A DNA stretch of 64,000 bases from Tipula vernalis (lineage: Eukaryota > Arthropoda > Insecta > Diptera > Tipulidae), in the NCBI GenBank assembly GCA_958295665.1, contig OY282558.1:314870092-314934091 (forward strand). The letters run 5' to 3'. Below the pieces are notes generated by a model, which had not been told where the DNA came from, did no database searches, and saw only the letters and a list, made by a program, of their open reading frames with translations. Made by a program: the position numbers and the translations under genes. Positions 23,726 through 33,639 of this stretch are shown one piece after another (within the stretch, counting starts at the first letter, position 1; the number at the start of each line of letters is the position of its first letter).

Positions 23726-23855
23726 TGTTGAGTTATTTAATATGTATGTTTAGTATAAGCAAACCTTTATATAACACAGTCGTATTATATGACCTTTATT
23801 AATGTACATGAAATATACTTCACTTTTGGTTACAATCTTTGTGCGTATCAAAACA
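23726..23855 (+). repeat. gypsy 5' LTR (130 bp)
   Basis: Begins TGTTGAGTT and ends ATCAAAACA. Differs from the 3' LTR at two positions (T/C near 23737 and A/C near the 3' end). Confidence 0.95.
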
Positions 23856-23870
23856 TGGTGTCAGAAGTGG
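23856..23870 (+). other. gypsy primer-binding site (tRNA-Leu type)
   Basis: TGGTGTCAGAAGTGG starts immediately after the 5' LTR. It is complementary to a tRNA 3' end of the form CCACTTCTGACA plus CCA, which matches an insect tRNA-Leu as I recall it. Confidence 0.8.
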
Positions 23871-24033
23871 TAATTATTTAGTTATAAATAATTCATGGAA
23901 AAAAAGAAGGAAAAAAGCCGATAAATATATTATATAGTTAGAACTATAAAAAAAAAAAAAAAAAAACAGTAAAACATATTCATCAAGTTGCTGCTAGTAC
24001 GGAGAATTGGTAGTGTACACCATCAAGAAAAAA

Positions 24034-25161
24034 ATGTCTAAACAAAAACCACGTTGGGATATTAATGAAACGTATGGAGATACGGTCAACCATGAAAATA
24101 CAATACTGTTCATCCAGCAGTGGAACAACTTCTGTTTAATAGAAGAATTGAAAGAAAAGCCGGAAAATGTAAAGAAAGCGCACGTTGAACAGTGCTTGGA
24201 TACAGATGGTTTGAGGTTATACAACCAAATGGTTGAAGCGTTTACTTCTGAGCAGAAACAGTCGATAGACAAAGTAATAGAGGCAATTAAAAATAAATTT
24301 TCTATGAAAACAACAACTAGATTTAATTGCTACATATTCAATGGACTATCGCAAAAGGAAAATGAAAGCATAGACACATATGTAGGCAGAATCAAATACG
24401 CTGCAAAAGGGTGCAAGTTCGGGAACCTTGAGAGCAAGATGACATGCAATCAATTCATTTTTGGATTGCAGGATACAGAGCTAAGAAATCTGCTAATGAA
24501 AAATGAAGACGAGGAATTGACATTATCAAAGGCAGTGGAAATAGCGAAAATTGATGTTCTACATAAATTGCAGTTAAAAAAAATGACAACAACGCTAACA
24601 GTGGAGGAGAACATAAACCGAATAAATGATGCAAAATTAATAGTATGCAAATTTTGTGCCAGAACACATCAATTTGGTAAAAAAAAATGCCCAGCATATC
24701 GAAAAAAGTGTTTTAAATGCAACAAGGAGAACCATTTTTCAAGTTGTTGTTCAGTTATGGAGTTGAAAAAAGGGGTGAATGACAGAAAATCCAAAATGGG
24801 GACAAATAAGAAGCCGGTCAACCAAGTGGAACACGGAACCACCGCATCAAATGATGATGACTCGTACGATGAAATACAAATGGTTAGAACAATAGGAAGA
24901 ACCGGAAAACATGATGTGTTGAAAGGGAAGATACTATTAGAGCATGAAAGAGGAACATATAAGGAAGTGCTAACGTGTTGGGACACTGGAGCCTCATGTT
25001 GTGTGATAGGAATTGACAACCTATTAAAAATCAAGAAGAACCCGACAATAACACCGAGCAACATAAGATTAAAACCATTTACTGACAGTACAATAAGTTC
25101 GATTGGTGAAACTAAAATAAAATGCTCAAGAAATCGCGTGATAAACAAAATAATATTTTAA
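24034..25161 (+). CDS. gypsy Gag-protease polyprotein
   Basis: 375 codons from the first ATG (MSKQKPRW). The N-terminal 230 residues are a helical Gag capsid-like region. A zinc-knuckle region follows at about residues 205-240 (CKFC, then CFKCNKENHFSSCC with CX2CX4HX4C spacing). The retroviral-type aspartic protease is near residue 315 (CWDTGASCCVIG; DTGA active site). The frame ends at TAA (25159-25161), and the RT continues in the same frame directly after. The stop may be a mutation of a single Gag-Pol ORF, or a natural readthrough stop; the sequence alone cannot decide. Confidence 0.85.
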   Translation: MSKQKPRWDINETYGDTVNHENTILFIQQWNNFCLIEELKEKPENVKKAHVEQCLDTDGLRLYNQMVEAFTSEQKQSIDKVIEAIKNKFSMKTTTRFNCYIFNGLSQKENESIDTYVGRIKYAAKGCKFGNLESKMTCNQFIFGLQDTELRNLLMKNEDEELTLSKAVEIAKIDVLHKLQLKKMTTTLTVEENINRINDAKLIVCKFCARTHQFGKKKCPAYRKKCFKCNKENHFSSCCSVMELKKGVNDRKSKMGTNKKPVNQVEHGTTASNDDDSYDEIQMVRTIGRTGKHDVLKGKILLEHERGTYKEVLTCWDTGASCCVIGIDNLLKIKKNPTITPSNIRLKPFTDSTISSIGETKIKCSRNRVINKIIF

Positions 25162-28104
25162 GTTATAGAAGGAAATTTGGAGCCAATAATTTCATCCAAC
25201 GCTTGTAAAAGGCTCAATCTATTGACTGTCCATGAAATCAAAAGTGTGAATAGCTTAAATAAGACAAGGTTGAAAAAATTAATTGAGGAGTACAATGATG
25301 TGTTCGAAGGGGATGGGCGAATGCATGATGTAATCAAATTCGACATAGATACCTCAGTAACCCCTATTCAGAAACCACCAAGAAGAATACCGCTAGCTGT
25401 ACGAGATCTATTGAAAGAAGAGTTAGACAATTTAGAAGCTAGAGGGATAGTGGAGAAGGTAACACATCACACAGAGTGGATTTCAAACATCGTTATAAGA
25501 AAGAAAAAAGACAATAAAATTCGAATATGTCTTGATCCACAAAATCCAAATCGCGCTATAAAACGTTTGAAATACCAAATGCCGACAATAGATGAGTTGT
25601 TACCGGAGCTTAACAAAGCGAAAGTGTTTACGTTAGTCGACGCAAAAAAATGGTTACTGGCAAGTACCATTACACAACGATAGTATGGACTTAACGACTT
25701 TTTGGACTCCATTCAATAGATATCGCTTCAGAGTACTACCGTTTGGTATAAATACAGCAGCAGAAGTATACCAGCTAAGGCAATATGAAATTGTGAAAGG
25801 GTTGGTAGGAGTAGAAACCATAGCAGACGACATATTGATATATGGAAAAGGAGACACCTACAAGGAGGCGCTGCGAGACCATGACAGCAATTTAGAAAAA
25901 CTTCTGAACAGACTGCGACAAGCAAATATCAAACTAAACAAGGAAAAGATGAAGTTAGCGGTTAAGGAAGTAAAGTTCTATGGACACTTACTAACGACGG
26001 AGGGAGTGAAAGTAGACGAAGAGAAAGTCGAAGCATTAAAGAACATGAGAAGTCCAATGGATATTCAAGAGACCCAAAAACTTCTTGGAATGACTAAGCT
26101 AACGGAACCATTGCGAGAAATGATCAAGTCAAAGACTTTCACATGGATGGAACGTGAGAGTAATTCATTTGGGAACATTAAGAAAGTCCTAGCCGATATA
26201 TCAGTCCTGAAATATTACGACAGTACTGAAAAAGTCGTAATACAAACAGATGGTTCTCGTCAAGGTCTAGGGGCAGTAATGTTACAGAACAATCAACCAA
26301 TAATGTTTGCCAGCAAGTCACTCACAGCAACAGAGAAAAATTACTCGCAGTGTGAAATTGAATTATCGATTGTGTACGCTTGTTTAAGATTTGATCAGTA
26401 TATAAGTGGTCGAGACAACACTACGATACAAACAGATCATATATCCTTAACTCAAATTTTCAACAAGCCAATACATAAGTGCACGAAACGAATTCAGAGA
26501 CTAAGATTAAAACTTCAAAAATACGACTTAAAGATCAGTTTCATACCAGGTAAAGATCTGGTAATAGCGGATCTACTATCCAGATTACCAGTGGAGACTA
26601 CACGAAAACAAATATTAGACGAAACGGAGAAAGTGTTGCAAATTAACAAATTCCTGAGAAGTGTAGAGAAGATCAACCCAATGAGTAACGAGGAAATTGA
26701 CGACAAACAAATACGGGAAATTCGAGAAGAAACCCAAAATGATCCAGTTCTAAAAAAAGTGGTAGCGGAAGTATGCAATGATTGGAATAGTAATATAGAC
26801 GACAACGATGTAAGAATATATCAATCAGTGAAAAAAGAGCTTCTAGTTAAATCTGGTATCTTGCTAAAAGGTGAAAGGTTTGTAATACCGCACTCGCTAC
26901 GAGAAAAATATCTCGATATTATACATCTTGGACACACGGGGATACAATCATGCATTGAAAAGTCTCGTCGTACAATTTTCTGGCCAGGAATAACTGCTGA
27001 CATAAAGAAAAAAATAAAATACTGTTTAATTTGTGCCAGTCACGAAGACTCACAACAGAAACTGCCCATGTTGACTCAAGAGATCCCAGTTTATCCGTTT
27101 CAACGAGTATCGATGGACTTCTGCGAAACAATTTATAAAGGAATGAAAAGAAACATATTAGTTACAGTCGATCACTATTCTGATTTCTTCGAAATCAATT
27201 TTTTGAAAACAACCACAGCTGATGACGTCATACTTGCCTGCAAAATAAACTTCGCTCGGTATGGCATTCCAAAAAAAGTCGTCACTGATGGTGCACACAA
27301 TTTCAACAATAAAAAGTTCCTGGAATTTGCCGAAACATACAACTTCACATATCTAAATTCATCACCCTATTATCCAAGAGGAAACGGAAAGGCGGAAGCA
27401 ACAGTGAAAATAGTAAAAAGAATTATAAAAAAATGGGAAGATTCCGGGCAATGTCTATGGCAGGCATTGTTGAAATATAGAAACACAACTAATGTAATTG
27501 GATATTCACCCGCGCAGCGATTAATGTCGAGGAATCTACGGTCATGTCTACCTAGAATGGACCAAAATTTGTTACCCTCAATACCAGCGAATGTTACAGA
27601 GAACATCATGCAAAGAAGAGCGTCAAGCAAAGCTGACTACGACAAGAATAGTAAGCAGTTAAGTGATTTGGAAGTTGGCTCCGAAGTGATGGTAAAATTG
27701 AAACTGGATGATTCTAAATGTTTAAGGGGTCAAGTGTCGAAACAAGTATCTACACGTGCTTATGAACTCATAATTAATGGCAAGAAATACACTCGAAACA
27801 GACAGTACATAAGGCCAGTTTATGAATCAGTCAAACATCATCAGGACATACAAAACGAAGCGGTGCCTTCGACCAAGACGAACCAGAAACGAGATATGAC
27901 GCCACCTTCTATGCTATGGACGTGCAGCCAATGCCAGTTACCACTGATCATCACACATCTCCAACATTGGAAGGGCAGGAAACGCAATCGACCAGCGTGG
28001 AGCAACCGGCTGAGACAGAATCAACACCACGTCAAGAAAGACCACAGAGAAAGAGAAAAGTGCCAAGGATAATTGTGTTGGACATGGATAATTATGTTGG
28101 ATAA
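25162..28104 (+). pseudogene. gypsy Pol: reverse transcriptase, RNase H, integrase (frame-broken)
   Basis: In the gag frame to 25683: RT fingers (PPRRIPLAVRDLLKEEL, IRICLDPQNPNRAIKR) and the first catalytic Asp in FTLVDAK. A run of seven A at 25644-25650 has one A too many; after it the downstream frame (25685-28072, 795 codons) continues with LTTFWTPFNRYRF, TIADDILIYG (catalytic ADD), RNase H (IQTDGSRQGLGAVML to ADLLSRLP), an HHCC zinc region (HLGHTG to CLIC) and the integrase core: MDFC, VTDGAHNF and GNGKAEA, with 35 residues between the last Asp and Glu. After RT, the segment before LTEPLRE is about a dozen residues short. Near 27.9 kb the natural C-terminus appears to switch frame, ending at about 28104 (RPQRKRKVP). 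Confidence 0.85.
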
Positions 28105-28134
28105 TTATGTTGGACTTGGATAATTATGTTGGAC
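28078..28134 (+). repeat. Short tandem repeat at gypsy pol 3' end
   Basis: Three copies of GGATAATTATGTTGG, separated by short TTGGAC-like pieces, at the end of the C-terminal coding region. Confidence 0.7.
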
Positions 28135-28152
28135 CATTCTGATTCTCTTATT

Positions 28153-28170
28153 AAAACAAAAGGAGAGGCA
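28153..28170 (+). other. gypsy polypurine tract
   Basis: AAAACAAAAGGAGAGGCA directly precedes the 3' LTR; the purine-rich AAAAGGAGAGG core is the likely plus-strand primer. Confidence 0.7.
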
Positions 28171-28300
28171 TGTTGAGTTATTCAATATGTATGTTTAGTA
28201 TAAGCAAACCTTTATATAACACAGTCGTATTATATGACCTTTATTAATGTACATGAAATATACTTCACTTTTGGTTACAATCTTTGTGCGTATCACAACA
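28171..28300 (+). repeat. gypsy 3' LTR (130 bp)
   Basis: Same length as the 5' LTR with two substitutions. Followed by the GTTAC target duplication at 28301-28305. Confidence 0.95.
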
Positions 28301-28305
28301 GTTAC

Positions 28306-29260
28306 GCAGATTAATCAAATCCGAATCAAACCATGGAGGGTAACTGTAGTTACGTTTCCTTTTCAAAGGTACGAAACGGTCAAAGGCTAGAAACAGCAAA
28401 TCATTAAAACTTTTTACATTTACATCAATATCATTGTTAAAAAATAACTCATTCCAGCATATGCATCGGAGAAACTCAGACATACCGTGGGAATCGCATG
28501 CTTTAAAATCATAAAACGAATCATCCACAGAAAATTCACGACATTTAGCATTAACGTTGTTAACATGAAATTCAATTTCGAGAGAATTATGATCTTTATC
28601 ATTGTTCTTAAAAGATGTCAAAGATTCGTAAACTGACAAATATTCCGTATTACTAACAAAAATTAAATCTAGAAACGAATTATTATCATTAGAATATAAA
28701 TTAATTTGTTTAAGATTAAAACTAAATAATGCGTCTATTACCGCCGAGTCATTGATAGACAGAACATTAGAAGGTAATATATCTAATGATTTGGAATCAA
28801 CCGACCAATTAATATTGGTTAAATTAAAATCGCCCAACACTACTATAGTATCATTACAATGAGACATATTAACTATTTCACTTATACAATCTATGTGATT
28901 TAAATAAATATCGATAGAAGATCTAGGCGGTATATATAGAACTATAAAATAAAATGTTTTTTTACAAATAAAAACTTTAACACATAAAAATTCAATTGTT
29001 ACACAGCCCGGTACAATGATACGCTCACAATGAAGTGATGAATGAACAGCCAAGAGGACACCACCTCTCGTTTGTTTCGAGCTATTCAAAGGTTATCTGT
29101 CTCATCTAAAAACAACAAAATCATTTGGAAAGAATTCAGCGTTGTAAATTCCACAATGAAATTCAGTTTCTACAATAGCATATAATTGGAAATGCATCGA
29201 ATAAAATAAATTGCGGAATTCCATAGACTTCGATGACATTCCCCCAACATTGGATAAAAT
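28306..29260 (-). pseudogene. LINE ORF2, endonuclease half
   Basis: Minus strand. Begins about 29245 with VGGMSSKSMEF (matching the usual N-terminal N-V-R-G-L block), IVETEF (catalytic Glu region), then RGGVLLAVHSSLHCERI, IVVLGDFNLTNINWS (the catalytic D-F-N) and KDHNSLEIEF (the final SDH-like block). Two in-frame stops near 29105-29115 interrupt the domain. The coding region runs to PPWFDSDLINL, where the gypsy copy is inserted, and resumes at 23720. Confidence 0.85.
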
Positions 29261-29300
29261 AATTTATAGAGTATGCAATTCGATTTTTGGCTGGGATCTG

Positions 29301-30233
29301 TTATTGACTGCATGGAGGTCGTTGAAGTAAAGGAAAACAATTATTGTTCTTATTTTGTTTCCTATTATAAATCAAAAATTCCTTTATCAATGAACCTGAT
29401 GGCCATGAGCTAGGTTGAAGCAAGCTATCCACGCTAGATACCGGAACATTTATCCGAAACGAGGAAAAATTACGGTCTTCTTCATTGATTCGACGTGATA
29501 ATATGCGTTTGCAACTAACATCCACAAAACCAAACTTGTCTTTTAGATAGGATAAAACTTCCAGTTCAGAAACGTCTTTATGGAGTCTGGACACAAAAAT
29601 GGTTTTCCGAGGTGCAACCACTTGGAGTGATGAAATCAAGTCACCGGTGCCGATTATAATTTGCCGCTGTTTCGGAATCGTCGAATGTTTGGACGAAATT
29701 ACCCGTTCATGTTGAGAACTAGTTGTGTTACTAGATAGACTCAGACAACCATCATTAGTCATCATCGTCGATAATAAATTTGTATCCAGTTCAGTCTGAA
29801 CTGGAGTTACGGTACCACCATTATCATTACTTTTATTATTAATGTTTTTATGATTCACATTCGTATTATCATTAATTTTAATATTTTTATTATTACACAT
29901 TTTATTTATAGAATTTGAAGTAACGGCGTTATGACAATTTTTGGTATTGTATAATTTTGAACTCATGGACATTAAATCACTCTGAAGGTTATGAAAGTTT
30001 GTATTAATAACATTAACAGATTCTGTTATTTTTGAAAATAACTTCATTTGGGATTTTAACAGGCCATCACAGTCGTCACAAATATATCGTAGATTTTTTA
30101 GCTGACAAATTAAATCAAAGGTCGTTTTGCTTTTGATTCCAAAATACTTAAAGTCAATTACTTTATCACAAAGAACACAACAAAAATACTGTTCTTTTGA
30201 AGTAAGACCACATGCAAAACACTTCTTTTCCAT
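29301..30233 (-). CDS. LINE ORF1 protein (PHD-like zinc finger, Gag-like)
   Basis: 310 codons from ATG at 30233; an open frame upstream to 30308 lacks the expected start. The N-terminus is cysteine-rich (CFACGL, CCVLC, then ICDDC at about residues 3-60), like the PHD-type fingers seen in ORF1 of CR1/Jockey LINEs in insects. A low-complexity asparagine-rich middle follows (about residues 105-165). The C-terminus (KTIFVSRLHKDVSELEVLSY) resembles an RNA-binding Gag-like fold. ORF1 proteins bind the element RNA. This ORF is intact although ORF2 is not. Confidence 0.75.
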   Translation of the reverse strand: MEKKCFACGLTSKEQYFCCVLCDKVIDFKYFGIKSKTTFDLICQLKNLRYICDDCDGLLKSQMKLFSKITESVNVINTNFHNLQSDLMSMSSKLYNTKNCHNAVTSNSINKMCNNKNIKINDNTNVNHKNINNKSNDNGGTVTPVQTELDTNLLSTMMTNDGCLSLSSNTTSSQHERVISSKHSTIPKQRQIIIGTGDLISSLQVVAPRKTIFVSRLHKDVSELEVLSYLKDKFGFVDVSCKRILSRRINEEDRNFSSFRINVPVSSVDSLLQPSSWPSGSLIKEFLIYNRKQNKNNNCFPLLQRPPCSQ

Positions 30234-30310
30234 TATCACTAGAGGAATTATTTCACTGAAGCTAATATGACGGCACAAATTAGCAACCACAGTCAAGAAA
30301 TAAAACAATA

Positions 30311-30790
30311 AAAAAATTGATTGAAATTGACGTAATTCTTTAGGAATGTCAATAAGGGCAAGGTTTTGGGGCTCAGCAATTATGTTTTTTTCTTTTATGA
30401 TGGATCTTTATTTTTTGAGCTTCTTTTGTTGGTAAGAAAACTATAATATTCTCAGGACATTGAACAACAGAATTTCTTATAATTTGTGATGGTTTATTTC
30501 CTGATGTTGTGGCTAAAGTTTTAATGTGATTGTTTGTAGTGCAAACTTCCAGATCACTGGTCACAGGTGGACGGGTATGCTTCTCCCATTGTTCTTTCTT
30601 AATCTTGTGTATCCCATTTTCCATTATAGTGGTAACTCTGCCTTTACAGTGCAAGGATATTCTGTTAGCGCAAGCCTAACTAAAAGTTCCATTCTTGTGC
30701 TTTCTTTCAAAATAATAAAAATAACCGTTAACATTAAATTTGTTTTGACCTTTGTTACTTTTAACGATATTAAATATAATATTAATTGTA
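30311..30790 (-). pseudogene. MULE transposase N-terminus with FLYWCH zinc finger
   Basis: Minus strand. NVNGYFYYFERKHKNGTF (about 30680-30740) leads into ANRISLHCKGRVTTIMENGI, a FLYWCH-type zinc finger (one tryptophan position is a stop). The open stretch 30373-30654 continues with IKTLATTSGNKPSQIIRNSV and IIVFLPTKEAQK. EPQNLALIDIPKELRQFQS (30315-30375) is the linker before the DDE domain. The protein then breaks at the LINE insertion and resumes at 21668. Confidence 0.75.
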
Positions 30791-30833
30791 AATAAAAATT
30801 ATGTACATGTTTCATAAGATTCTAATTTGAATT

Positions 30834-30923
30834 TTATGAAACTGAATTTTGTGAACCAGAATTTTGTGAAACAGAATTATGTAAAACAGAATTTGGCAAA
30901 ACGGCATTATAAAAAGCAGAATT
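30834..30923 (-). repeat. MULE right end: six 15-bp tandem repeats
   Basis: Six 15-bp units reading ...AAACAGAATT on the plus strand, the reverse complement of the left-end units. The outer flank TCGTACTTAAC mirrors the left flank only partly. Confidence 0.85.
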
Positions 30924-30935
30924 TCGTACTTAACC

Positions 30936-31790
30936 CGTACGGAAAATTATTTGAGATCGTTTTAGGATATTTAAATAGTAAATCATCAATGTTAATGTTT
31001 CTTTAACCGAGGGGTGTAAGGACAATTTTTTGAGACAGTGTAGTTCGACAACTCTCTTTAACACGGATAGAATATAAGTTAATACAACTATTGTATGATT
31101 AAAAATTGGAGAATAATGTTTGAAATTTTAAAGTACTTGAAGAAGGAGGTTTGCGCTTGGAAACAACAAGAAATCTTTAAATTATTTGAGATTTTTGTTG
31201 GTAAAATTTTAATATTGTGGGAGTGTAAATGAAAGAACTAAAAATTACGAAATGAGTACCTACATACCTACATACGACATACCGTCCAGTAAAAATACTA
31301 TGCGATAAAATGTTTTATTTGTGTAAACTAAAATGTTGTCTCTTATTTTCTGACCATTATTTACTTCGTTTCTTGACTTTTGTTTGTGTGTTTCTATATC
31401 TTTGCAATATTTTCTGGGGCTCAAGGCACTCCCAACTCTTTCGCAGTTTCCTTCTGCCGTCCTCTTTTATGCAATAAGTAGCAAAATCGATGACGTACAT
31501 CTATAGGGCCATTTAGCGTAGTCCACTTGCATATTGTATTGCTTCATGCCAGCCTATAATACCCATATATAAGGTGAGTTGCCCCTGTGCACATAATTCC
31601 AAAATGCTACACCTTTTTACAAATATAAAGTGTATAACTTAACTAGAAAATTGTATTAGATTAAAATATATTTTATAGTAGTTTCCTTTAAAACTACCAA
31701 ATTCAAAACAAAACTTCGGCTATTATAGTGAAAAAAAACGAAAAAGCGCTTTAAATGCAATATTGTGGTTTCGACAGTATAACCATATTT
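30936..31790. other. AT-rich DNA with a possible Tc1-like end
   Basis: No gene. The segment 31298-31340 resembles 19640-19680 (ATAAAATnTTTTATTTGTG followed by a CTAAAATGT-like piece), the flank of the Tc1-like remnant, so a Tc1-like terminus may be present. Confidence 0.35.
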
Positions 31791-31839
31791 TTATTGCCGG
31801 ATTCATATTTGACAATTGTCATATTTGACATTTTTCGCT

Positions 31840-31912
31840 CCTGTCGGTATTAGAACTTGGTACCTCCCGATCAAAAGTCCGCAGCTTTAACCAATATGCC
31901 GTTTGGTTTCTA
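31840..31912 (-). repeat. tRNA-Lys-like SINE head
   Basis: On the minus strand GGCATATTGGTTAAAGC is a good pol III A-box region, CGGACTTTTGATC resembles the anticodon arm of tRNA-Lys(TTT), and AAGTTCTAATACCG sits in the B-box position. The arms are mutated, and no acceptor stem pairs, so a functional tRNA is unlikely. The downstream sequence AATGTCAAATATGACAATTG probably belongs to the SINE body. Confidence 0.5.
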
Positions 31913-32243
31913 GAATTTACACCTAACTAAATTAATGCCTAAATGAAGCGAGACGCAATTAAACTATCGTAAATTGCATTTGGTAATACTAAAATGAAAT
32001 CCGAAACTCACATAATACCAAATTTCGAATCGGATTTAATTTTCCTTTAATTTTTATCTGACAACCATTGTGCTCACGGATTGTAATTTTAGTAAGTATT
32101 TAGTAAATTATAAACTAAAAGGAAAATATTACATTTACATATATGTAGAACTAATTTCTCTGTATATTTATAATATACAACATAATGTCAGCTTTTTTTT
32201 CGATAGGAACAAATAAAGGACACAAACTCAGTATGAAATAATT

Positions 32244-33053
32244 ATGAAGTTTATGGGAGAGCATACCCAAATAGCTCAGGGGTATATTAAAGGTGTTGAT
32301 GCTCGTCAGAAAATCAACAAATTATGGCAGCGTTTGATTGAAAGAATAAATGAAGAAAGGTCTCCTGTTAAGGACTGCCATCTGCCATACATGGAAAAGA
32401 TAAGAATTAATATTCTACAAATATTTTTTATAAAATTGGTTTACAAACAAATATCTTGTAGATGTGGCCAGTTTTTAAAAACCATGTAAAGTGGAAATTA
32501 TGGAGGGGCCAGTAAAATGTTGGAGGAACTGGTGGTGGAAAACCGGTCAATATTGTCTTCACCGCGCTAGAAGAAAAAATTATTGGAATTCTTCAATTAA
32601 AAAAAAACAAAATTCGGAACCAAAAACACAAGAAATATTGGTGTGGTTCAAACAGAGGAATTAACCACACTAATCGTTTTTAATGAAATGCATACGGGCG
32701 ACTCGTATATCGAAGAATTGATTGATGAAAAGTGTACTGCGGAATCAGTCGATGTTCCACCAACACCACGAGCTAGAACTACCAGGCATTCTTCGTGCCA
32801 ACCATCCGATGTAAACCACCAGCGGTTAGAGGAACAGGTGGCCGGTCAAAATTATTTCTACGAACAACAAAAGCACAATATCGAGGAAATAATAGTTAAA
32901 ATGATGGATATGAATAAATCGTTTAAACGAATTGCACGGGAGTAAGAAAAGCAGACCGATTTTCTTCAACTAAAAATCGCAAATGATGCGAATGCAGCAA
33001 ATCACGAGTTAAATTGGCTAATGTTGGAAATATTAGAAAATTTAAAAAGAAAA
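32244..33053 (+). pseudogene. Zeste/MADF-type Myb-like protein of a Harbinger element
   Basis: Exon 1 (32244-32399) encodes 52 codons, including IAQGYIKGVDARQKINKLW, the first helices of the zeste-type Myb/SANT-like domain. It is followed by a 62-nt interval 32400-32461 with an ATAAG start and TTGTAG end, then MWPVFKNHVKWKL, which completes the domain, and GGTGGGKPVNI, the conserved glycine block. A nonsense codon (near 32510) and a frameshift near 32600 break it; the open stretch 32643-32945 is the C-terminal part (RLEEQVAGQNYFYEQQKHN). Such proteins are typically the second, DNA-binding gene of insect PIF/Harbinger elements, as suggested here by the neighbouring transposase. Confidence 0.7.
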
Positions 33054-33639
33054 TAAGATGTAATCCAACTGAATTGTACAAGAGATAAAATGTATAGATA
33101 CGTAGAGACGGGAGAAGTTGGACTTTTTATAAAATTATTCAATAAATTTATTAGATTATTTGAACCAATAATTTGAAGTATGAATTCAATGTGATAAACA
33201 AATAAAATTTGTTATTGTTTAGTTTTTATGTTTTATTAATTGAAACGAAATATTAATACGTATTGATGAATTGATACAACATAATATGAAATATACTTTA
33301 ATAAAGCCCTAAACTAATAAATCTTTAATATTATTTCGAATTTGTTTTCCAATCGTTAAAAGTGACGTATTTCAGACTTTCAAAAAAAATTTTGAAGTTT
33401 AAGCAAAGATTAGGAAAGCACAATAAACATTGAATATTTGAATGGATTTTTGAGGTGTGAAGAAAAATTCTCTTGCTGACAGTAAGCAATGGAAACGTCT
33501 TTTTAAAACAAGAAATCTCGTTAAATTATATTTCGAAATTTTGTGAATATTTTGTTGAATTTTGCTTCAGGATTGCACGATATGGATTAAGTAACCCCGG
33601 GTCAAGTGGAATATAACAGTACATATGTTAAAAAAATAA

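Larger units (their letters stand above)
23726..28300 (+). mobile_element. Ty3/gypsy LTR retrotransposon (Mag-like), recent
   Basis: A complete 4575-bp element: two 130-bp LTRs starting TG and ending CA, GTTAC duplicated at both sides, PBS, gag-protease, RT, RNase H, integrase and PPT. The LTRs differ at only two positions, so insertion is recent. The very short LTRs and RT sequence suggest the Mag-like lineage, tentatively. No env-like ORF. It disrupts the LINE endonuclease-RT linker region. Confidence 0.95.
21669..30305 (-). mobile_element. Jockey/CR1-type LINE, split by a gypsy insertion
   Basis: Minus-strand non-LTR retrotransposon inserted in the MULE. Order: ORF1 (29301-30233), endonuclease (28306-29260), [gypsy 23726-28300], linker, RT and C-terminus (21799-23720), and a (TAAA)n-type 3' tail at 21669-21686. 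Without the gypsy copy it is about 4.05 kb, close to full length. The 5' boundary is approximate (30234-30310). Target duplication not resolved; AATT may be shared. Confidence 0.85.
20649..30933 (-). mobile_element. MULE-type DNA transposon, split by nested insertions
   Basis: A Mutator-like element whose transposase is on the minus strand. Its N-terminal FLYWCH part lies at 30311-30790 and its DDE part at 20916-21668. The two join logically across an 8.6-kb LINE insertion. Both outer ends carry 15-bp tandem repeats in opposite orientation (20661-20720 and 30834-30923), acting as terminal or subterminal inverted repeats. Without the insertions it would be about 1.6 kb. Exact ends and target duplication could not be fixed by eye. 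Confidence 0.75.

Noticed and set aside
24450..25148. Minus-strand frames of 66 to 159 codons
   Set aside because: Shadows of the gypsy gag-protease frame.
25644..25650. Programmed ribosomal frameshift at the A7 run in gypsy pol
   Set aside because: The run looks slippery, but a -1 shift would not reach the downstream frame; +1 is needed. It also interrupts the RT domain, not a domain boundary, so a one-base insertion is more likely.
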